Assembly (NCBI RefSeq): GCF_019430945.1 | Contig: NZ_JAHYCB010000006.1 | Coordinates: 186,001-250,000 of the forward strand | Direction of reading: 5' to 3' | From: Neorhizobium populisoli | GTDB taxonomy: Bacteria; Pseudomonadota; Alphaproteobacteria; Rhizobiales; Rhizobiaceae | Length of the DNA stretch: 64,000 nucleotides | Shown here: piece after piece, positions 43,237 through 52,443 of the stretch | How positions within the stretch are numbered: the first letter of the stretch is position 1 | Layout of the letters: the number at the start of each line of letters is the position of its first letter | The notes under the pieces: model-generated | The model's database searches: none | Told to the model about the DNA's origin: nothing | What the model saw: only the letters and a program-made list of their open reading frames with translations | Position numbers and translations under genes: made by a program

Positions 43237-44124
43237 ATGACCGAAATCACCGCGACATTGCGCATCCTGCAGCCCTATCCCGGCATCTTCGCCTATTACG
43301 ACGGCCGGATCTCCGGCAAACGGCTGCATTCCGAAAGCGCCAACTGGCTGGATGATGGCGCATATTCGCTGGGTGTCGCTTCCTACGCGATAGTCGACGG
43401 CCATGAAGCATTGATCTACGACACGCATATCTCGCTGGAGCATGCGCGTGCCATCCGCGCCCATCTGGATAGCCTCGGCGTCACGCATATCCTCGTCGTG
43501 CTCAGCCACTGGCACAAGGACCATATCGCCGGCAACGCGGTGTTTGCCGATTGCGAGATCATCGCGTTGAAGCTGACGGCAGACAAGATGGCGCTGAACC
43601 GCGAAAAGATCGAAGCGGCCAATCCGCCGATCAAGCCGGTGGTGATGCCGACCACGGTGTTCGAAGAGAAGTTTGTGCTGACAGTCGGTAACCGCCACGT
43701 CGAGCTGCATCATTTCGCCATCCACAGCGCCGATGGCAATGTGATCTGGCTGCCGGACGAAAAGCTGCTGCTGGCCGGCGATACGCTGGAAGACACCGTC
43801 ACCTATGTGTCCGAAGCAGCCGAGATCGGCACACATATTTCCGAACTTGCCCGCATGCGCACCTGGCCGATTTCGAAAATCCTGCCGGCACATGGGGATG
43901 CGAAGCGGATCGAGGCCGGCGGTTACGGGCCGGAACTGATCGACGCCAACCGGGCTTATCTGCGGCGCCTGGCGGGTGCGATTGCGGCGGGCGAGGAGAT
44001 CGATCCGTCGCTGAAAACCTTTGCCGCGGAAGAGATCGCCTCGGGCGCGATCATCTACTTCCCGCCTTACGAGGAAGTCCATGCGAGCAATATCGCGGCA
44101 GCCAAGGCGGCACTTGGCCGCTGA
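43237..44124 (+). CDS. MBL-fold metallohydrolase
   Basis: A 295-aa metallo-beta-lactamase-fold enzyme. The zinc motif HxHxDH is intact as SHWHKDHIAGN (about 90-100), followed by VELHHFAIHSADG (third His), LAGDTLEDTV (bridging Asp) and ILPAHGDAKR (last His). The substrate cannot be told from the sequence. MTEITATLR at 43237 is chosen over the upstream ATG at 43222, which overlaps ybaK. Confidence 0.9.
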   Translation: MTEITATLRILQPYPGIFAYYDGRISGKRLHSESANWLDDGAYSLGVASYAIVDGHEALIYDTHISLEHARAIRAHLDSLGVTHILVVLSHWHKDHIAGNAVFADCEIIALKLTADKMALNREKIEAANPPIKPVVMPTTVFEEKFVLTVGNRHVELHHFAIHSADGNVIWLPDEKLLLAGDTLEDTVTYVSEAAEIGTHISELARMRTWPISKILPAHGDAKRIEAGGYGPELIDANRAYLRRLAGAIAAGEEIDPSLKTFAAEEIASGAIIYFPPYEEVHASNIAAAKAALGR

Positions 44125-44192
44125 GCGGCCTTCAATTTCGCCGCAAACCTCTCTAAGTCTCTTGGATCGAATTACAGAACAGAGGGCCATCC

Positions 44193-45446
44193 ATGACTAT
44201 CGTGCCGAATTTCCAAACCGTCGTCGATCCTCAAAAGCTCGAGAAACTGGCGGAAGTGGCCGTCAAGGTCGGCCTCAGGCTGCAGCCAGGTCAGGATCTC
44301 GTCATCACCGCGCCGATCGCCGCCCTGTCGCTGGTGCGGCTGATTACCAAACATGCCTATATGGCCGGCGCCGGCATCGTCTCGACCTTCTATTCGGACG
44401 AGGAAACCACGCTGGCGCGTTACGAATACGCACCGGATGCGAGCTTCGACAAGGCGTCGGACTGGCTCTATGAAGGCATGGCCAAGGCCTATGCCAATGG
44501 TGCCGCGCGGCTGGCGATCTCCGGCGACAATCCGATGATGCTTTCCGGGCAGGACCCGTCCAAGGTGGCCCGCGCCAACAAGGCCAATTCGATGGCCTAC
44601 AAGCCGGCGCTCGAAAAGATCGCCAATTTCGACATCAACTGGAACATCGTCTCCTACCCGAATGCCGCCTGGGCAAAGCAGGTCTTTCCGGACGTGCCGG
44701 AAGAGGTGGCGGTCGGAAAGCTGGCGGATGCGATCTTTGCCGCCTCGCGCGTCGATCTCGCCGATCCGGTCGCGGCCTGGGCGGAGCACAATGGCAATCT
44801 CAGGAAACGTTCGACCTGGCTGAACGGCGAGCGTTTTTCGGCGCTGCATTTCACCGGTCCCGGCACCGACCTGACGGTCGGCCTGGCAGACGGCCATGAA
44901 TGGCATGGCGGCGCTTCGACGGCCAAGAACGGCATTACCTGCAACCCGAACGTCCCGACCGAAGAGGTCTTCACCACCCCGCATGCGCTGCGCGTCGAAG
45001 GCCATGTGTCGAGCACCAAGCCGCTGTCGCATCAGGGCACGCTGATCGACAATATCCAGGTGAAGTTCGAGGGCGGCCGCATCGTCGAAGCCAAGGCCAC
45101 CAAGGGCGAGGAAGTGCTGAACAAGGTGCTGGATACGGATGAGGGCGCCCGCCGGCTGGGCGAAGTGGCGCTGGTGCCGCATTCCTCGCCGATCTCCAAG
45201 AGCGGCATCCTGTTCTACAACACGCTGTTCGACGAAAACGCCTCGTGCCACATCGCGCTCGGCCAATGCTATTCGAAATGCTTCCTGGACGGCGCCTCGC
45301 TCAGCCAGGACCAGATTAAGGCGCAGGGCGGCAATTCCAGCCTGATCCATATCGACTGGATGATCGGTTCCGACAAGGTGGATATCGACGGCATCCGCGC
45401 CGACGGCGCCAGGGTGCCGGTCATGCGCAAGGGCGAGTGGGCCTGA
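44193..45446 (+). CDS. M29-family aminopeptidase
   Basis: A 417-aa metallopeptidase of the AmpS/PepS (M29) family. Recognisable blocks are VGLRLQPGQDLVITAPIAA, the cluster NVPTEEVFTTPHALRVEGHV with the metal-binding Glu, and HIALGQCYSKCF with SLIHIDWMIGSDKVDIDGI carrying His and Asp ligands. It releases N-terminal residues in peptide turnover. An intrinsic hairpin lies 14 bp after the stop. Only about 45 bp separate it from the convergent small exported-protein gene. Confidence 0.93.
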   Translation: MTIVPNFQTVVDPQKLEKLAEVAVKVGLRLQPGQDLVITAPIAALSLVRLITKHAYMAGAGIVSTFYSDEETTLARYEYAPDASFDKASDWLYEGMAKAYANGAARLAISGDNPMMLSGQDPSKVARANKANSMAYKPALEKIANFDINWNIVSYPNAAWAKQVFPDVPEEVAVGKLADAIFAASRVDLADPVAAWAEHNGNLRKRSTWLNGERFSALHFTGPGTDLTVGLADGHEWHGGASTAKNGITCNPNVPTEEVFTTPHALRVEGHVSSTKPLSHQGTLIDNIQVKFEGGRIVEAKATKGEEVLNKVLDTDEGARRLGEVALVPHSSPISKSGILFYNTLFDENASCHIALGQCYSKCFLDGASLSQDQIKAQGGNSSLIHIDWMIGSDKVDIDGIRADGARVPVMRKGEWA

Positions 45447-45459
45447 TCAGCCGAAATAT

Positions 45460-45482
45460 CGCGCGGGCCGACCACCCGCGCG
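45460..45482. terminator. Hairpin between two convergent genes
   Basis: CGCGCGGG-CCGACCA-CCCGCGCG is an 8-bp perfect stem placed between the stops of the aminopeptidase (plus) and the exported small protein (minus), a position expected of a bidirectional terminator. T tracts on either side are short. Confidence 0.65.
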
Positions 45483-45490
45483 ACACTTTA

Positions 45491-45829
45491 TCAGCGATAA
45501 TAGACAGTCTTGTTGCCGATAAAATCGGTGCTGACGTCGATGACGTTGTGCAGGGCGATCTTGCGCACGGCGAGCGCCCTCAACAATTCCGGATCATGCT
45601 GTGCCCTGGCCTGCGCCTCACGCATGCTGGACCGCGTCGCGGCAATTACCCGCAACGGCAATCCGTCGTGATGGGCGGTAAAAGCCTGGACCTGGATGGC
45701 ATCGACATTGTCGTTGTAGGCAGTGCCGAACAGGAATTTCGAGCCTTCAGACTGTTCAGCCAAGGCGGGTCCGGCAGCGAGCGATGAAAGCGCGGACAGG
45801 GCAAGCGCAAAAGCGATGAATTTTTTCAT
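45491..45829 (-). CDS. Small exported protein of unknown function
   Basis: A 112-aa protein. The signal peptide MKKFIAFALALSALSSLAAG ends at PALA; the mature part is about 88 residues and contains no cysteine or known motif (blocks VQAFTAHHDGLPLRVIAATR and ALHNVIDVSTDFIGN). AAAGGAT precedes the ATG at 45829; a longer frame to 45889 adds a leader that would mask the signal. It is divergent from the cyclase gene, with a dyad between them. Confidence 0.7.
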   Translation of the reverse strand: MKKFIAFALALSALSSLAAGPALAEQSEGSKFLFGTAYNDNVDAIQVQAFTAHHDGLPLRVIAATRSSMREAQARAQHDPELLRALAVRKIALHNVIDVSTDFIGNKTVYYR

Positions 45830-45880
45830 GACGATATCCTTTGAAGCGGCGTGACGGCTGGTGAAACCTTCGGCCGCGAA

Positions 45881-45900
45881 CCTATCCATACTGAGATAGG
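45881..45900. promoter_or_regulatory. Inverted repeat in a divergent promoter region
   Basis: CCTATC-CATACTGA-GATAGG lies between the small exported protein (start 45829) and the exported cyclase (start 46046). A shared operator controlling both genes is a reasonable guess. No regulator gene is nearby. Confidence 0.4.
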
Positions 45901-46045
45901 AATTCTTGTGGCAGCTTAAATAGGCCGCGCCACGTCAACGCGCGCGGATTGACTCTTTTGCCATCAGCGCGCGAGATTGAAGAGCTCAGCAGCAACCTTT
46001 CCAGAGCATATCCACGATCCGATTTCATCGATGAAGGAATGCAGC

Positions 46046-46999
46046 ATGACGTTTTTCACCCGCACTCTTGTTTTTCCGGCAGCCGCCGCCCTTTTGTCGC
46101 TGGCCTTGATTTCGGCCGCATCCGCCCAGCAATCCGGCAATCAGCCCGGGCTCTGGAAGGTCTATAACGAGACCTTGAAGGGCGCCAAATATGTCGATCT
46201 CACCCATACGATCACGCCGAACATTCCCGTCTGGGCCGGTTTCGGCAAATCCAGCTTCGGCCAGGCGGCGGCCGGGGTAGATCTCGAAGGTTATGCCAAG
46301 AAGGGCGAGACCTTCACCTTCGAAAAGCACGGCTTTGCCGCCTCGACCTATAATCTCGCCACCGACCAGCTCGGCACCCAGCTCGACCCGCCGGCCCATT
46401 GGGCGCCGGAATATGCGGCGATCGACGAACTGCCGGCCACCTATACGGTGCGCCCGCTGGTGGTGATCAATATCGAGCCCAAAGTGGCGACCGATCCGGG
46501 TTATCACCTGCAGGTCGCCGACATTACCGATTTCGAAGCCAAGAACGGCAGGATACCGGAAGGATCGGTCGTTTTCGTGCGCTCCGGCTGGTACAAGAAA
46601 TGGCCCGACCCTTCGCTTTCCACCATAAAGCCTTTCCCGGGCGTCGGCCTGGACGCGCTGAAATTCTTGCATCTGGAACGCAAGATCCTGTTCCACGGGC
46701 ATGAACCGCTCGACACCGATACGACCCCCAATCTCGAAGGCGAATACTGGCTGATGCATAACGGTTTCGCCCAGGCGGAAGGCGTGGCGAACCTCGACAA
46801 GGTGCCGGAAACGGGCGCGCTGGTGGCGATCGGTTATCCGAAATTCGGCGGCGGTGTGGGCGGCTATGCCCGCTATATCGCGATATGCCCGCCGGACTGG
46901 CAATATGGCGTGACGATCGGCTCGATCCCGGAGGCGCCGCTGCAGAAGTTCGACAAGGTGCTGAAATTCGACGAAAAGGCCGGAATGCGAATTCGCTAG
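46046..46999 (+). CDS. Exported cyclase-family (kynurenine formamidase-like) protein
   Basis: A 317-aa protein with a signal peptide (TRTLVFPAAAALLSLALISA, cleavage after ASA). The cyclase fold is recognisable from VDLTHTITPNIPVWAGF and GTQLDPPAHWAPEY, where the usual metal motif HxGTHxDxPxH has Gln in place of the second His. Metal binding is thus altered or uses other ligands. AAGGAA precedes the ATG at 46046. The stop overlaps the convergent quinone-reductase stop by 4 bp. Confidence 0.85.
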   Translation: MTFFTRTLVFPAAAALLSLALISAASAQQSGNQPGLWKVYNETLKGAKYVDLTHTITPNIPVWAGFGKSSFGQAAAGVDLEGYAKKGETFTFEKHGFAASTYNLATDQLGTQLDPPAHWAPEYAAIDELPATYTVRPLVVINIEPKVATDPGYHLQVADITDFEAKNGRIPEGSVVFVRSGWYKKWPDPSLSTIKPFPGVGLDALKFLHLERKILFHGHEPLDTDTTPNLEGEYWLMHNGFAQAEGVANLDKVPETGALVAIGYPKFGGGVGGYARYIAICPPDWQYGVTIGSIPEAPLQKFDKVLKFDEKAGMRIR

Positions 47000-47595
47000 G
47001 CTTTGCCCAGACGCTGGAGCGCGGCTTTGACGCGCTCCAGATGCGCCTTGCGCTTCTCGTCCGTCGCACGGTCCATGTCGTGCAGGGCGAGCAAGCGAAA
47101 ATCGACACGCTTGTTGCAGAAGATCGCGATGCCCCGCTTCAGCTGCCGGCGCACCGGATCGCCCATGTAGAACTTCACCACCCACCAAGGCGAACCTGTG
47201 GTGGTGAAGGCCCAGAAATGGCGGATATTGGTGAGCAGTGGAATGATGCGGCCACCAGCCTTGTCGTGACGAAAGGCGACGCCCGGTGCGAAGGCACGGT
47301 CGAAAAAGCCTTTCAGCACCGCCGGCAGATTGAACCACCATTGCGGAAAAACGAGGATCAGCGCCTCGGCGGCCTGAAGCCGTGCGACGATGCCGGCAAC
47401 ATCGGACGTATCGTAAGGCTCGTCGAAATAACCGCGCCGTTCCTTTTCCGTCAGCCGCGGATCGAAATTCTCGGCATAAAGATCGAGCAGATCGACGGAA
47501 TGGCCGCCTGCCTCCAGCGTCTCGCGCACTGTTTTTGCCACCGAGGCGGCATAACTTTCCGGCAGTGGATGCGCGAGGACCAAAAGCACCCGCAT
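46996..47595 (-). CDS. NAD(P)H:quinone oxidoreductase, flavodoxin-like fold
   Basis: A 199-aa protein of the NQO/MdaB/KefF type: the FMN/FAD-binding start VLLVLAHPLPESYAAS and the core LILVFPQWWFNLPAVLKGFF are characteristic. It probably does two-electron reduction of quinones. The start shares TGATG with the xseA stop, so translation is coupled. The last 4 bp overlap the exported cyclase on the other strand. Confidence 0.9.
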   Translation of the reverse strand: MRVLLVLAHPLPESYAASVAKTVRETLEAGGHSVDLLDLYAENFDPRLTEKERRGYFDEPYDTSDVAGIVARLQAAEALILVFPQWWFNLPAVLKGFFDRAFAPGVAFRHDKAGGRIIPLLTNIRHFWAFTTTGSPWWVVKFYMGDPVRRQLKRGIAIFCNKRVDFRLLALHDMDRATDEKRKAHLERVKAALQRLGKA

Positions 47596-49205
47596 CAGAA
47601 AAGGTTGCCCTGTTTGGGCGGATCAGCCGAAACCTCGGGTTTGGCAGGTTTCTTCTTCGGAGGTGGCGGCGGGGCGGCAACGCGTTCAATCGGCTCGCCT
47701 CTCTCACCCGTCACGGCGGCGATGCGGCCATCGGCGAACTGGATGGATATGGCCTGACCGATATCCACCTCACCGGCGCGCGTCAGCGGCCGGTCATGTT
47801 CGTCGCGGATCACGGCATAACCACGCTTCAGGACATTGGTATAGGCGAGCGACTGCAGCACGCGATCCTGCGCCGCGACGGCCGTGCGGCTGCGGGCCAG
47901 CATATGCGAGACAGCCGTATCCGACTGGCGGGAAAGTGCGGCCAGATGCTGCTTTTCCTTCTGCAGCTGGCCGATCAGGCGGGCCGGCAGCGAGGAGAGC
48001 GAGGCGCCGGCGCGGGCAACGCGATTGTGTTCCTTCAGCAACTGGCGCTCAAGCTGCCGTTCGGCGCGCACCATACGTTCGGCGAGAAGCTGCTTCTGCT
48101 GCTGCAGGCGATTGGTCAAAAGCTCCAGCCGCAGGCCGGACGAGGCCCGCTCGAAGGCGCGGCGCTTGACGACAGTGGTGCGCTCCAGTCCGCGCCCGAG
48201 CCCAGTGGCAGCCTCATCGAAACGCCGGCGCGGCAGGGCAAGGATCTGGTCCAACGACGGCAATGCGCGAACCAGCGCCCGAACCGACTGGCGGCGATGA
48301 TCCATCTGACGGCTGGCGGCACCGCGCAGGCGGGCTGCAAGGTTGGCAAGCTGCGCTTCGAGATCGGCCTTGACCGGCACAGCCATTTCGGCGGCACCCG
48401 TCGGGGTCGGGGCGCGCACGTCCGCCGCATGGTCGATCAGCGTCCAGTCGGTCTCGTGGCCGACGGCGGAGATCAGCGGGATGCGGCTGTCTGCGGCGGC
48501 GCGCACCACGGCCTCGTCGTTGAAGCTCCAGAGATCTTCCAGACTACCACCGCCGCGCGCGACGATCAGCACGTCCGGCAGCCGGATCGATCCGCGAGGC
48601 TCGAAGGAATTGAAGCCGCGGATCGCTGCAGCTACCTCGTCGCCCGAGCCTTCGCCCTGCACCTTGACCGGCCAGACGATGACATGCACCGGGAAGCGGT
48701 CCGAAATGCGGTGCAGGATATCGCGGATGACGGCGCCGGTCGGCGAGGTCACGACGCCGATGACCTGCGGCAGATAGGGCAGCGGGCGCTTGCGGTTCTG
48801 GTCGAACAGGCCTTCGGCGCCAAGCTTGCGGCGGCGCTCTTCCAGGAGCGCCATCAGCGCGCCGGCACCGGCAGGCTCCATGTTCTCGATGACGATCTGG
48901 TATTTCGACGAACCGGGGAAGGTGGTGATCTTGCCGGTGGCGATCACTTCCATGCCCTCTTCCGGCCGGAACCTGATCTTCGAAAAGGACCCCTTCCAGA
49001 TTACCGCATCGATGCGGGCGCGATCATCCTTCAGCGAGAAATAGGCATGTCCCGATGAATGCTGGCCGCGATAACCGGAAATCTCGCCGCGTACCCGCAC
49101 ATGGTCGAAAGCGTTCTCGACCGTGCGCTTGATCGAGCCGGACAGTTCCGACACCGAAAACTCGGTCAGGTTCGAAGGCGAATCGCTGGCGGTGAAGCTG
49201 TTCAT
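47595..49205 (-). CDS. xseA: Exodeoxyribonuclease VII large subunit
   Basis: A 536-aa subunit. An N-terminal OB fold ([20 protein letters not shown]) precedes the catalytic part with [16 protein letters not shown] [29 protein letters not shown] and [13 protein letters not shown] long coiled-coil region follows, and the C-terminus is Pro/Lys-rich ([13 protein letters not shown]). ExoVII degrades single-stranded DNA to oligonucleotides. The small subunit xseB is not in this window. Confidence 0.96.
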   Translation of the reverse strand: MNSFTASDSPSNLTEFSVSELSGSIKRTVENAFDHVRVRGEISGYRGQHSSGHAYFSLKDDRARIDAVIWKGSFSKIRFRPEEGMEVIATGKITTFPGSSKYQIVIENMEPAGAGALMALLEERRRKLGAEGLFDQNRKRPLPYLPQVIGVVTSPTGAVIRDILHRISDRFPVHVIVWPVKVQGEGSGDEVAAAIRGFNSFEPRGSIRLPDVLIVARGGGSLEDLWSFNDEAVVRAAADSRIPLISAVGHETDWTLIDHAADVRAPTPTGAAEMAVPVKADLEAQLANLAARLRGAASRQMDHRRQSVRALVRALPSLDQILALPRRRFDEAATGLGRGLERTTVVKRRAFERASSGLRLELLTNRLQQQKQLLAERMVRAERQLERQLLKEHNRVARAGASLSSLPARLIGQLQKEKQHLAALSRQSDTAVSHMLARSRTAVAAQDRVLQSLAYTNVLKRGYAVIRDEHDRPLTRAGEVDIGQAISIQFADGRIAAVTGERGEPIERVAAPPPPPKKKPAKPEVSADPPKQGNLF

Positions 49206-49508
49206 GGGCTCTATTTAAAGCAGGAGCGGCGCCAATTCACCACCGGCAAGCGGCATCGAAACGTGGATAATCGAAGCGCGAAAAAACCTTTCCGGCTTCG
49301 TTGGAAGATAGGCCGTCTTGTGGCCATGGAAACGGCATGTTCGGCAAACACCTGAAATTTCGCCTTTCCTTTTCCTCCGCAGGCCACATTTCCCTCTTAT
49401 GAGCGAGGATCGGCCCTATGTGCCTCGACATTTTTCGAGGCCGGCTTTTCCCCGTGCGACAGAGGAAGGCGACAATCATGGCGAAGGACATTCAAGGAGA
49501 TTTCGTCC
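49206..49508. other. 303-bp intergenic region upstream of the spike-base gene
   Basis: No gene is supported here. A short hairpin CCTCGA-CATTTT-TCGAGG occurs at 49422-49439. AAGGAG at 49493-49498 serves as the ribosome binding site of the next gene. The promoters of xseA (minus) and of the spike-base gene must lie inside. A small ATG frame at 49478 overlaps that binding site and is probably not translated. Confidence 0.5.
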
Positions 49509-49772
49509 ATGCCCGATCGTTTCGCCAATACCCAGGCCTCGCTTTCCGGTCCCGCCTCGTCGGGATTTTCCATCACGCCCAGCGACAGTACCGACCTGCC
49601 GGAAACGACGCGGGCGCTTTATATCGGCACCGGCGGCAGTCTGTCGGTACGGATGCTCTCCGGCGAGACACTGACCCTGCCGAACGTGTTGCCTGGCAGC
49701 CTTCTGCCGTTGCGCGTCACCCGCGTCTTTGCGACCGCCACGACGGCCATGGCGATTGCCGGCCTCGTCTGA
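49509..49772 (+). CDS. GTA-type head spike base protein (RCAP_rcc01079 family)
   Basis: An 87-aa protein with the pattern of the spike-base family named for Rhodobacter capsulatus rcc01079 (GhsA): an N-terminal ASSGFSITPSDSTDLPETTR, then RALYIGTGGSLSVRM and LPLRVTRVFATATTAMAIAG. In the gene transfer agent of R. capsulatus GhsA forms the base of head spikes. Here it stands without capsid, portal or tail genes. The assignment is from remembered family features, so it carries some doubt. AAGGAG precedes the ATG. Confidence 0.75.
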   Translation: MPDRFANTQASLSGPASSGFSITPSDSTDLPETTRALYIGTGGSLSVRMLSGETLTLPNVLPGSLLPLRVTRVFATATTAMAIAGLV

Positions 49773-49790
49773 ACGGGAGGATCGAGCGCC

Positions 49791-50063
49791 ATGCGGCCTG
49801 AACCTCTGTTGCTGCGCTTCGAGGACCGGCCGCAGGCCATCGCCGTGCTTGGCGCGGTCGGAGCCGAGTTTCGGCCGGTCGACGATGACGGCATCATCCG
49901 CACGCCGACCGGCGAGACGGTGGAGTTCGAAGGCGAAAGGATCGCCCTGACCTGCCCGCTTTCCGGCTACCATGTGCGGCTCGTCTGGCAGGGCGACGTG
50001 CCTGGAAGCCTGATCCCCTATCTGGTCGGGCGGGAGAAAGGCAAACCAGGCAGACTCTGCTGA
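49791..50063 (+). CDS. Hypothetical protein, possible partner of the spike-base protein
   Basis: A 90-aa protein with no recognised domain. The body reads LLLRFEDRPQAIAVLGAVGA, then ITCPLSGYHVRLVWQGDVPG-like sequence near the C-terminus, suggesting a small alpha/beta fold. It starts 18 bp after the spike-base stop behind GGGAGGATC, so the two are probably cotranscribed. A phage- or GTA-related role is inferred only from that adjacency. Confidence 0.65.
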   Translation: MRPEPLLLRFEDRPQAIAVLGAVGAEFRPVDDDGIIRTPTGETVEFEGERIALTCPLSGYHVRLVWQGDVPGSLIPYLVGREKGKPGRLC

Positions 50064-50207
50064 AAACGACTGAGTGTGCCGAAACGGGTCACTTTTCGGT
50101 AAGCATGCCGGCAAAGAGGGCCAAATCCTTACCCTCGCCCGAAAGCATTTATTAGCATGCCGCGAATATCATTTTCGTGGACCTCGAGAGCAGAAAGGAG
50201 ACATCGG

Positions 50208-50438
50208 GTGCTGTTCTTGACCGCCGCTTCGATAGGCCTCTGCGCCGGCATGATGCGTTCCGCGTTCTCGATCGCGTTCATCGCCGTTCTGATCGTCGTC
50301 ACCTTCGGTCTGGCGAGCGCCGTTTCGGCCGGCCCGACATCCTATCTCGATCTGCTGGTCGCCGTGCTGGGCTACAATGCCGGGCTGATCAATTTCGTGG
50401 CGGGCCTTCTGGTCATCCGCCGCCTGCGTCCGGCCTGA
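50208..50438 (+). CDS. Small inner membrane protein
   Basis: A 76-aa protein with two hydrophobic segments (FLTAASIGLCAGM and IAFIAVLIVVTFGLASAVSA) and a third near YNAGLINFVAGLLVI, ending in basic RRLRPA. The GTG at 50208 is chosen because AAAGGAG lies 7 bp upstream; the ATG at 50157 would add 17 charged residues ahead of the binding site. The family is not recognised. It converges with the GT-C gene. Confidence 0.7.
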   Translation: MLFLTAASIGLCAGMMRSAFSIAFIAVLIVVTFGLASAVSAGPTSYLDLLVAVLGYNAGLINFVAGLLVIRRLRPA

Positions 50439-50461
50439 TCCTTCAGCCTTATTTTCATGCC

Positions 50462-52318
50462 CTATTTTTCTGGCGGCGCTACCCGATAGAAGCGGAAACC
50501 ATTCCCCTCGCCGCTGACCGGCTGCAGGTAGTCCGGTATCTCGTTGCGCGCCAGGCCGGCATAAAGCCCATCGGGTTTCATCTTCGCCAGCATCTGCGTC
50601 TGCGGATCGGAGGCGCAAAAAGCGACGACCGTGACTCCGGCACCGTGCAGGAAGGCGTTCGCCTCATCAGGCTGTGCGAGGCCGATATAAAGCTCGGTCA
50701 ACATGCCCTGCTGGTCGCGATGATAGGGGCCTGAAAGCACTCGGTGTTGCGTTGCGCGCAGGATTTCCGGCCCGCTATTGGAAGGCGCGGCAACCACGCC
50801 TTTGTCGATCCCGTTCAAAACCGCCATATCGGCCAGGCCGCCGCACTCGCCGGCTTCCTTGCCGAGACTGCCGCGGGCGGCCGCATTCAGATCGAAACCC
50901 TTCGACACGCCATGCACGACCGCCACGCCGGCCACCGCCCAGACGATCGGCACGGAGGCGAGCACACCGCCGATATAACCGAGGGCCGCCCTGGAGCTTT
51001 CCGGATTTTTCGCTGCCGCCCGGCGCAGATCGCAGATCAGCAGCGAAAGCGGCAGGATGGACAGCAGGTTGGCGAAAAAGGCGCCGCGTACCTGCACGAG
51101 CGAGACGGCCCAGGAGGCGCCGATCAGCCCCAGCAGAACGAGATGAAATTCGATCTCCTCCCTGCGGATGGCGCGAAACAGGCAGACGAAGACGGCAAAC
51201 AGGCCGACGGCGTAGAAGCCGCCGATCATCTCCGGCTCCTGCACCGCCTCGGCGATGAAGGACCGCGCCTCGCTGACGCCACGCAGCCAGAGGTCGACCA
51301 GCATCGGATCGAGCGAACCCAAGGGATCGCCGAGGCATTGCGGCGCGATGGCGCGCGCGGCCAGCAGCAAAATTGCGCCGGTCACGCCGGCAAGGACGAT
51401 ACGGATGCGGAATTTCCCCGTGCCCGGCAGTTTTGCGAGCAGGAACAGCGCCGTCCCGCCAAGCGCCGAAAGCGCATAAAAGCCAAGCGAGAGATTGTCG
51501 CAGGTAACGATGGCGTAGGCATGCGGCGGCACGGTGGCGACGAAGAACGCCGTGATCGAGATCGTCAGCGACAGGCCGAATGCCTGCGCGGCCTTTGAAA
51601 ACGCCGCGCCGTGCCAGATCCACTGGGCTGCGACGCGGATGCAGGCTGCCGCGACGAGCGGTGTCGTCTCGGCGCCGATCGCAATCGCCAGCGCGCAGAC
51701 GAAACCGGCTCCCGCGGAACTTGCCAGGCGTCGATCGGGATCGGTCAGGGCCGCCGCCAGCCACATGGCGAGCGCCAGCTGGACATTGTGATGGTCGAAT
51801 GAGCCAGGGGCGAAACGAATGCTGCTGAAGACGAAGAGCGCGCCGAGACCGAGCGCGATATGCATCGTCGCAGTGCCGCCGGCTCGCCGGGCAGCAAGTG
51901 CCAGCGGCAGAAGCAGGAACGGCACCAGCAGAATTGGCCAAGCGAATGCGGCAAGCTCTTCCGCCCGCGCCTGGCCAGCAAACAGCGAAAAGAGGCGGAT
52001 GAGTGCGGCAATTGGCAGGTCGATCAGCCGCGACCAGTGCATCAGCGTGCCACCGGCAAGGCCGAGCCGGTATTGCATGAGATCGAACCAGCCTTGACCG
52101 GCCAGCAAATCCCGCACCTCGACAAGCCGCATGACATCGTCGTTTTCGGTGATGACCGACCCGCCCGAAGCGGAGGCAAAGCCGACAAGCGCAAGCGCTG
52201 TAACGAACCAATAGGCCAACACCATCGGCAAGAGCCTGGACGTGATCGGCACGCCGATACGGCCCGGCGCTTTTGCGAAGGTTTTGTCCGCCCTGTTTTC
52301 CGGAACGCCTTCTGCCAT
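50462..52318 (-). CDS. Polytopic membrane protein, probable GT-C glycosyltransferase
   Basis: A 618-aa protein with around a dozen hydrophobic segments and a soluble C-terminal part of about 150 residues. An early acidic motif, ITENDDVMRLVEVRD (about 55-69), sits in the first external loop, where GT-C enzymes keep their catalytic Asp residues; MHWSRLIDLP and PGSFDHHNVQLAL follow. It is divergent from a GT2/GtrA pair, which would supply and flip the polyprenyl-linked sugar that such an enzyme transfers. The assignment is by layout and motif position. Confidence 0.75.
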   Translation of the reverse strand: MAEGVPENRADKTFAKAPGRIGVPITSRLLPMVLAYWFVTALALVGFASASGGSVITENDDVMRLVEVRDLLAGQGWFDLMQYRLGLAGGTLMHWSRLIDLPIAALIRLFSLFAGQARAEELAAFAWPILLVPFLLLPLALAARRAGGTATMHIALGLGALFVFSSIRFAPGSFDHHNVQLALAMWLAAALTDPDRRLASSAGAGFVCALAIAIGAETTPLVAAACIRVAAQWIWHGAAFSKAAQAFGLSLTISITAFFVATVPPHAYAIVTCDNLSLGFYALSALGGTALFLLAKLPGTGKFRIRIVLAGVTGAILLLAARAIAPQCLGDPLGSLDPMLVDLWLRGVSEARSFIAEAVQEPEMIGGFYAVGLFAVFVCLFRAIRREEIEFHLVLLGLIGASWAVSLVQVRGAFFANLLSILPLSLLICDLRRAAAKNPESSRAALGYIGGVLASVPIVWAVAGVAVVHGVSKGFDLNAAARGSLGKEAGECGGLADMAVLNGIDKGVVAAPSNSGPEILRATQHRVLSGPYHRDQQGMLTELYIGLAQPDEANAFLHGAGVTVVAFCASDPQTQMLAKMKPDGLYAGLARNEIPDYLQPVSGEGNGFRFYRVAPPEK

Positions 52319-52443
52319 ATCCGCCTAAAGTTCTGTCTGTTTCGGTGAGTGCCGAAACCTAGCCTTAACCTTCCCAAGAAATAGTAAAACCAGCGACGCA
52401 GGCGGATTCTGCGGACGATTTTCTATGTATCGAGTGAAAATCA

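Noticed and set aside
46025..47707. 560-aa minus-strand frame across the cyclase and quinone reductase
   Set aside because: It is out of frame with the recognised quinone reductase and antisense to the cyclase; it is rich in Arg and low in hydrophobic residues.
47382..49058. 558-aa plus-strand frame opposite xseA and the quinone reductase
   Set aside because: Its neighbours on the minus strand have clear families and coupled starts; this frame has none.
49509..50438. Remnant prophage or complete GTA cluster
   Set aside because: Only one spike-base-like gene is recognisable; there is no terminase, portal, capsid, protease, tail or integrase gene on either side.
50775..52211. 478-aa alternative minus-strand frame inside the GT-C gene
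   Set aside because: It overlaps the hydrophobic 618-aa frame in another phase and is Arg-rich without membrane segments.
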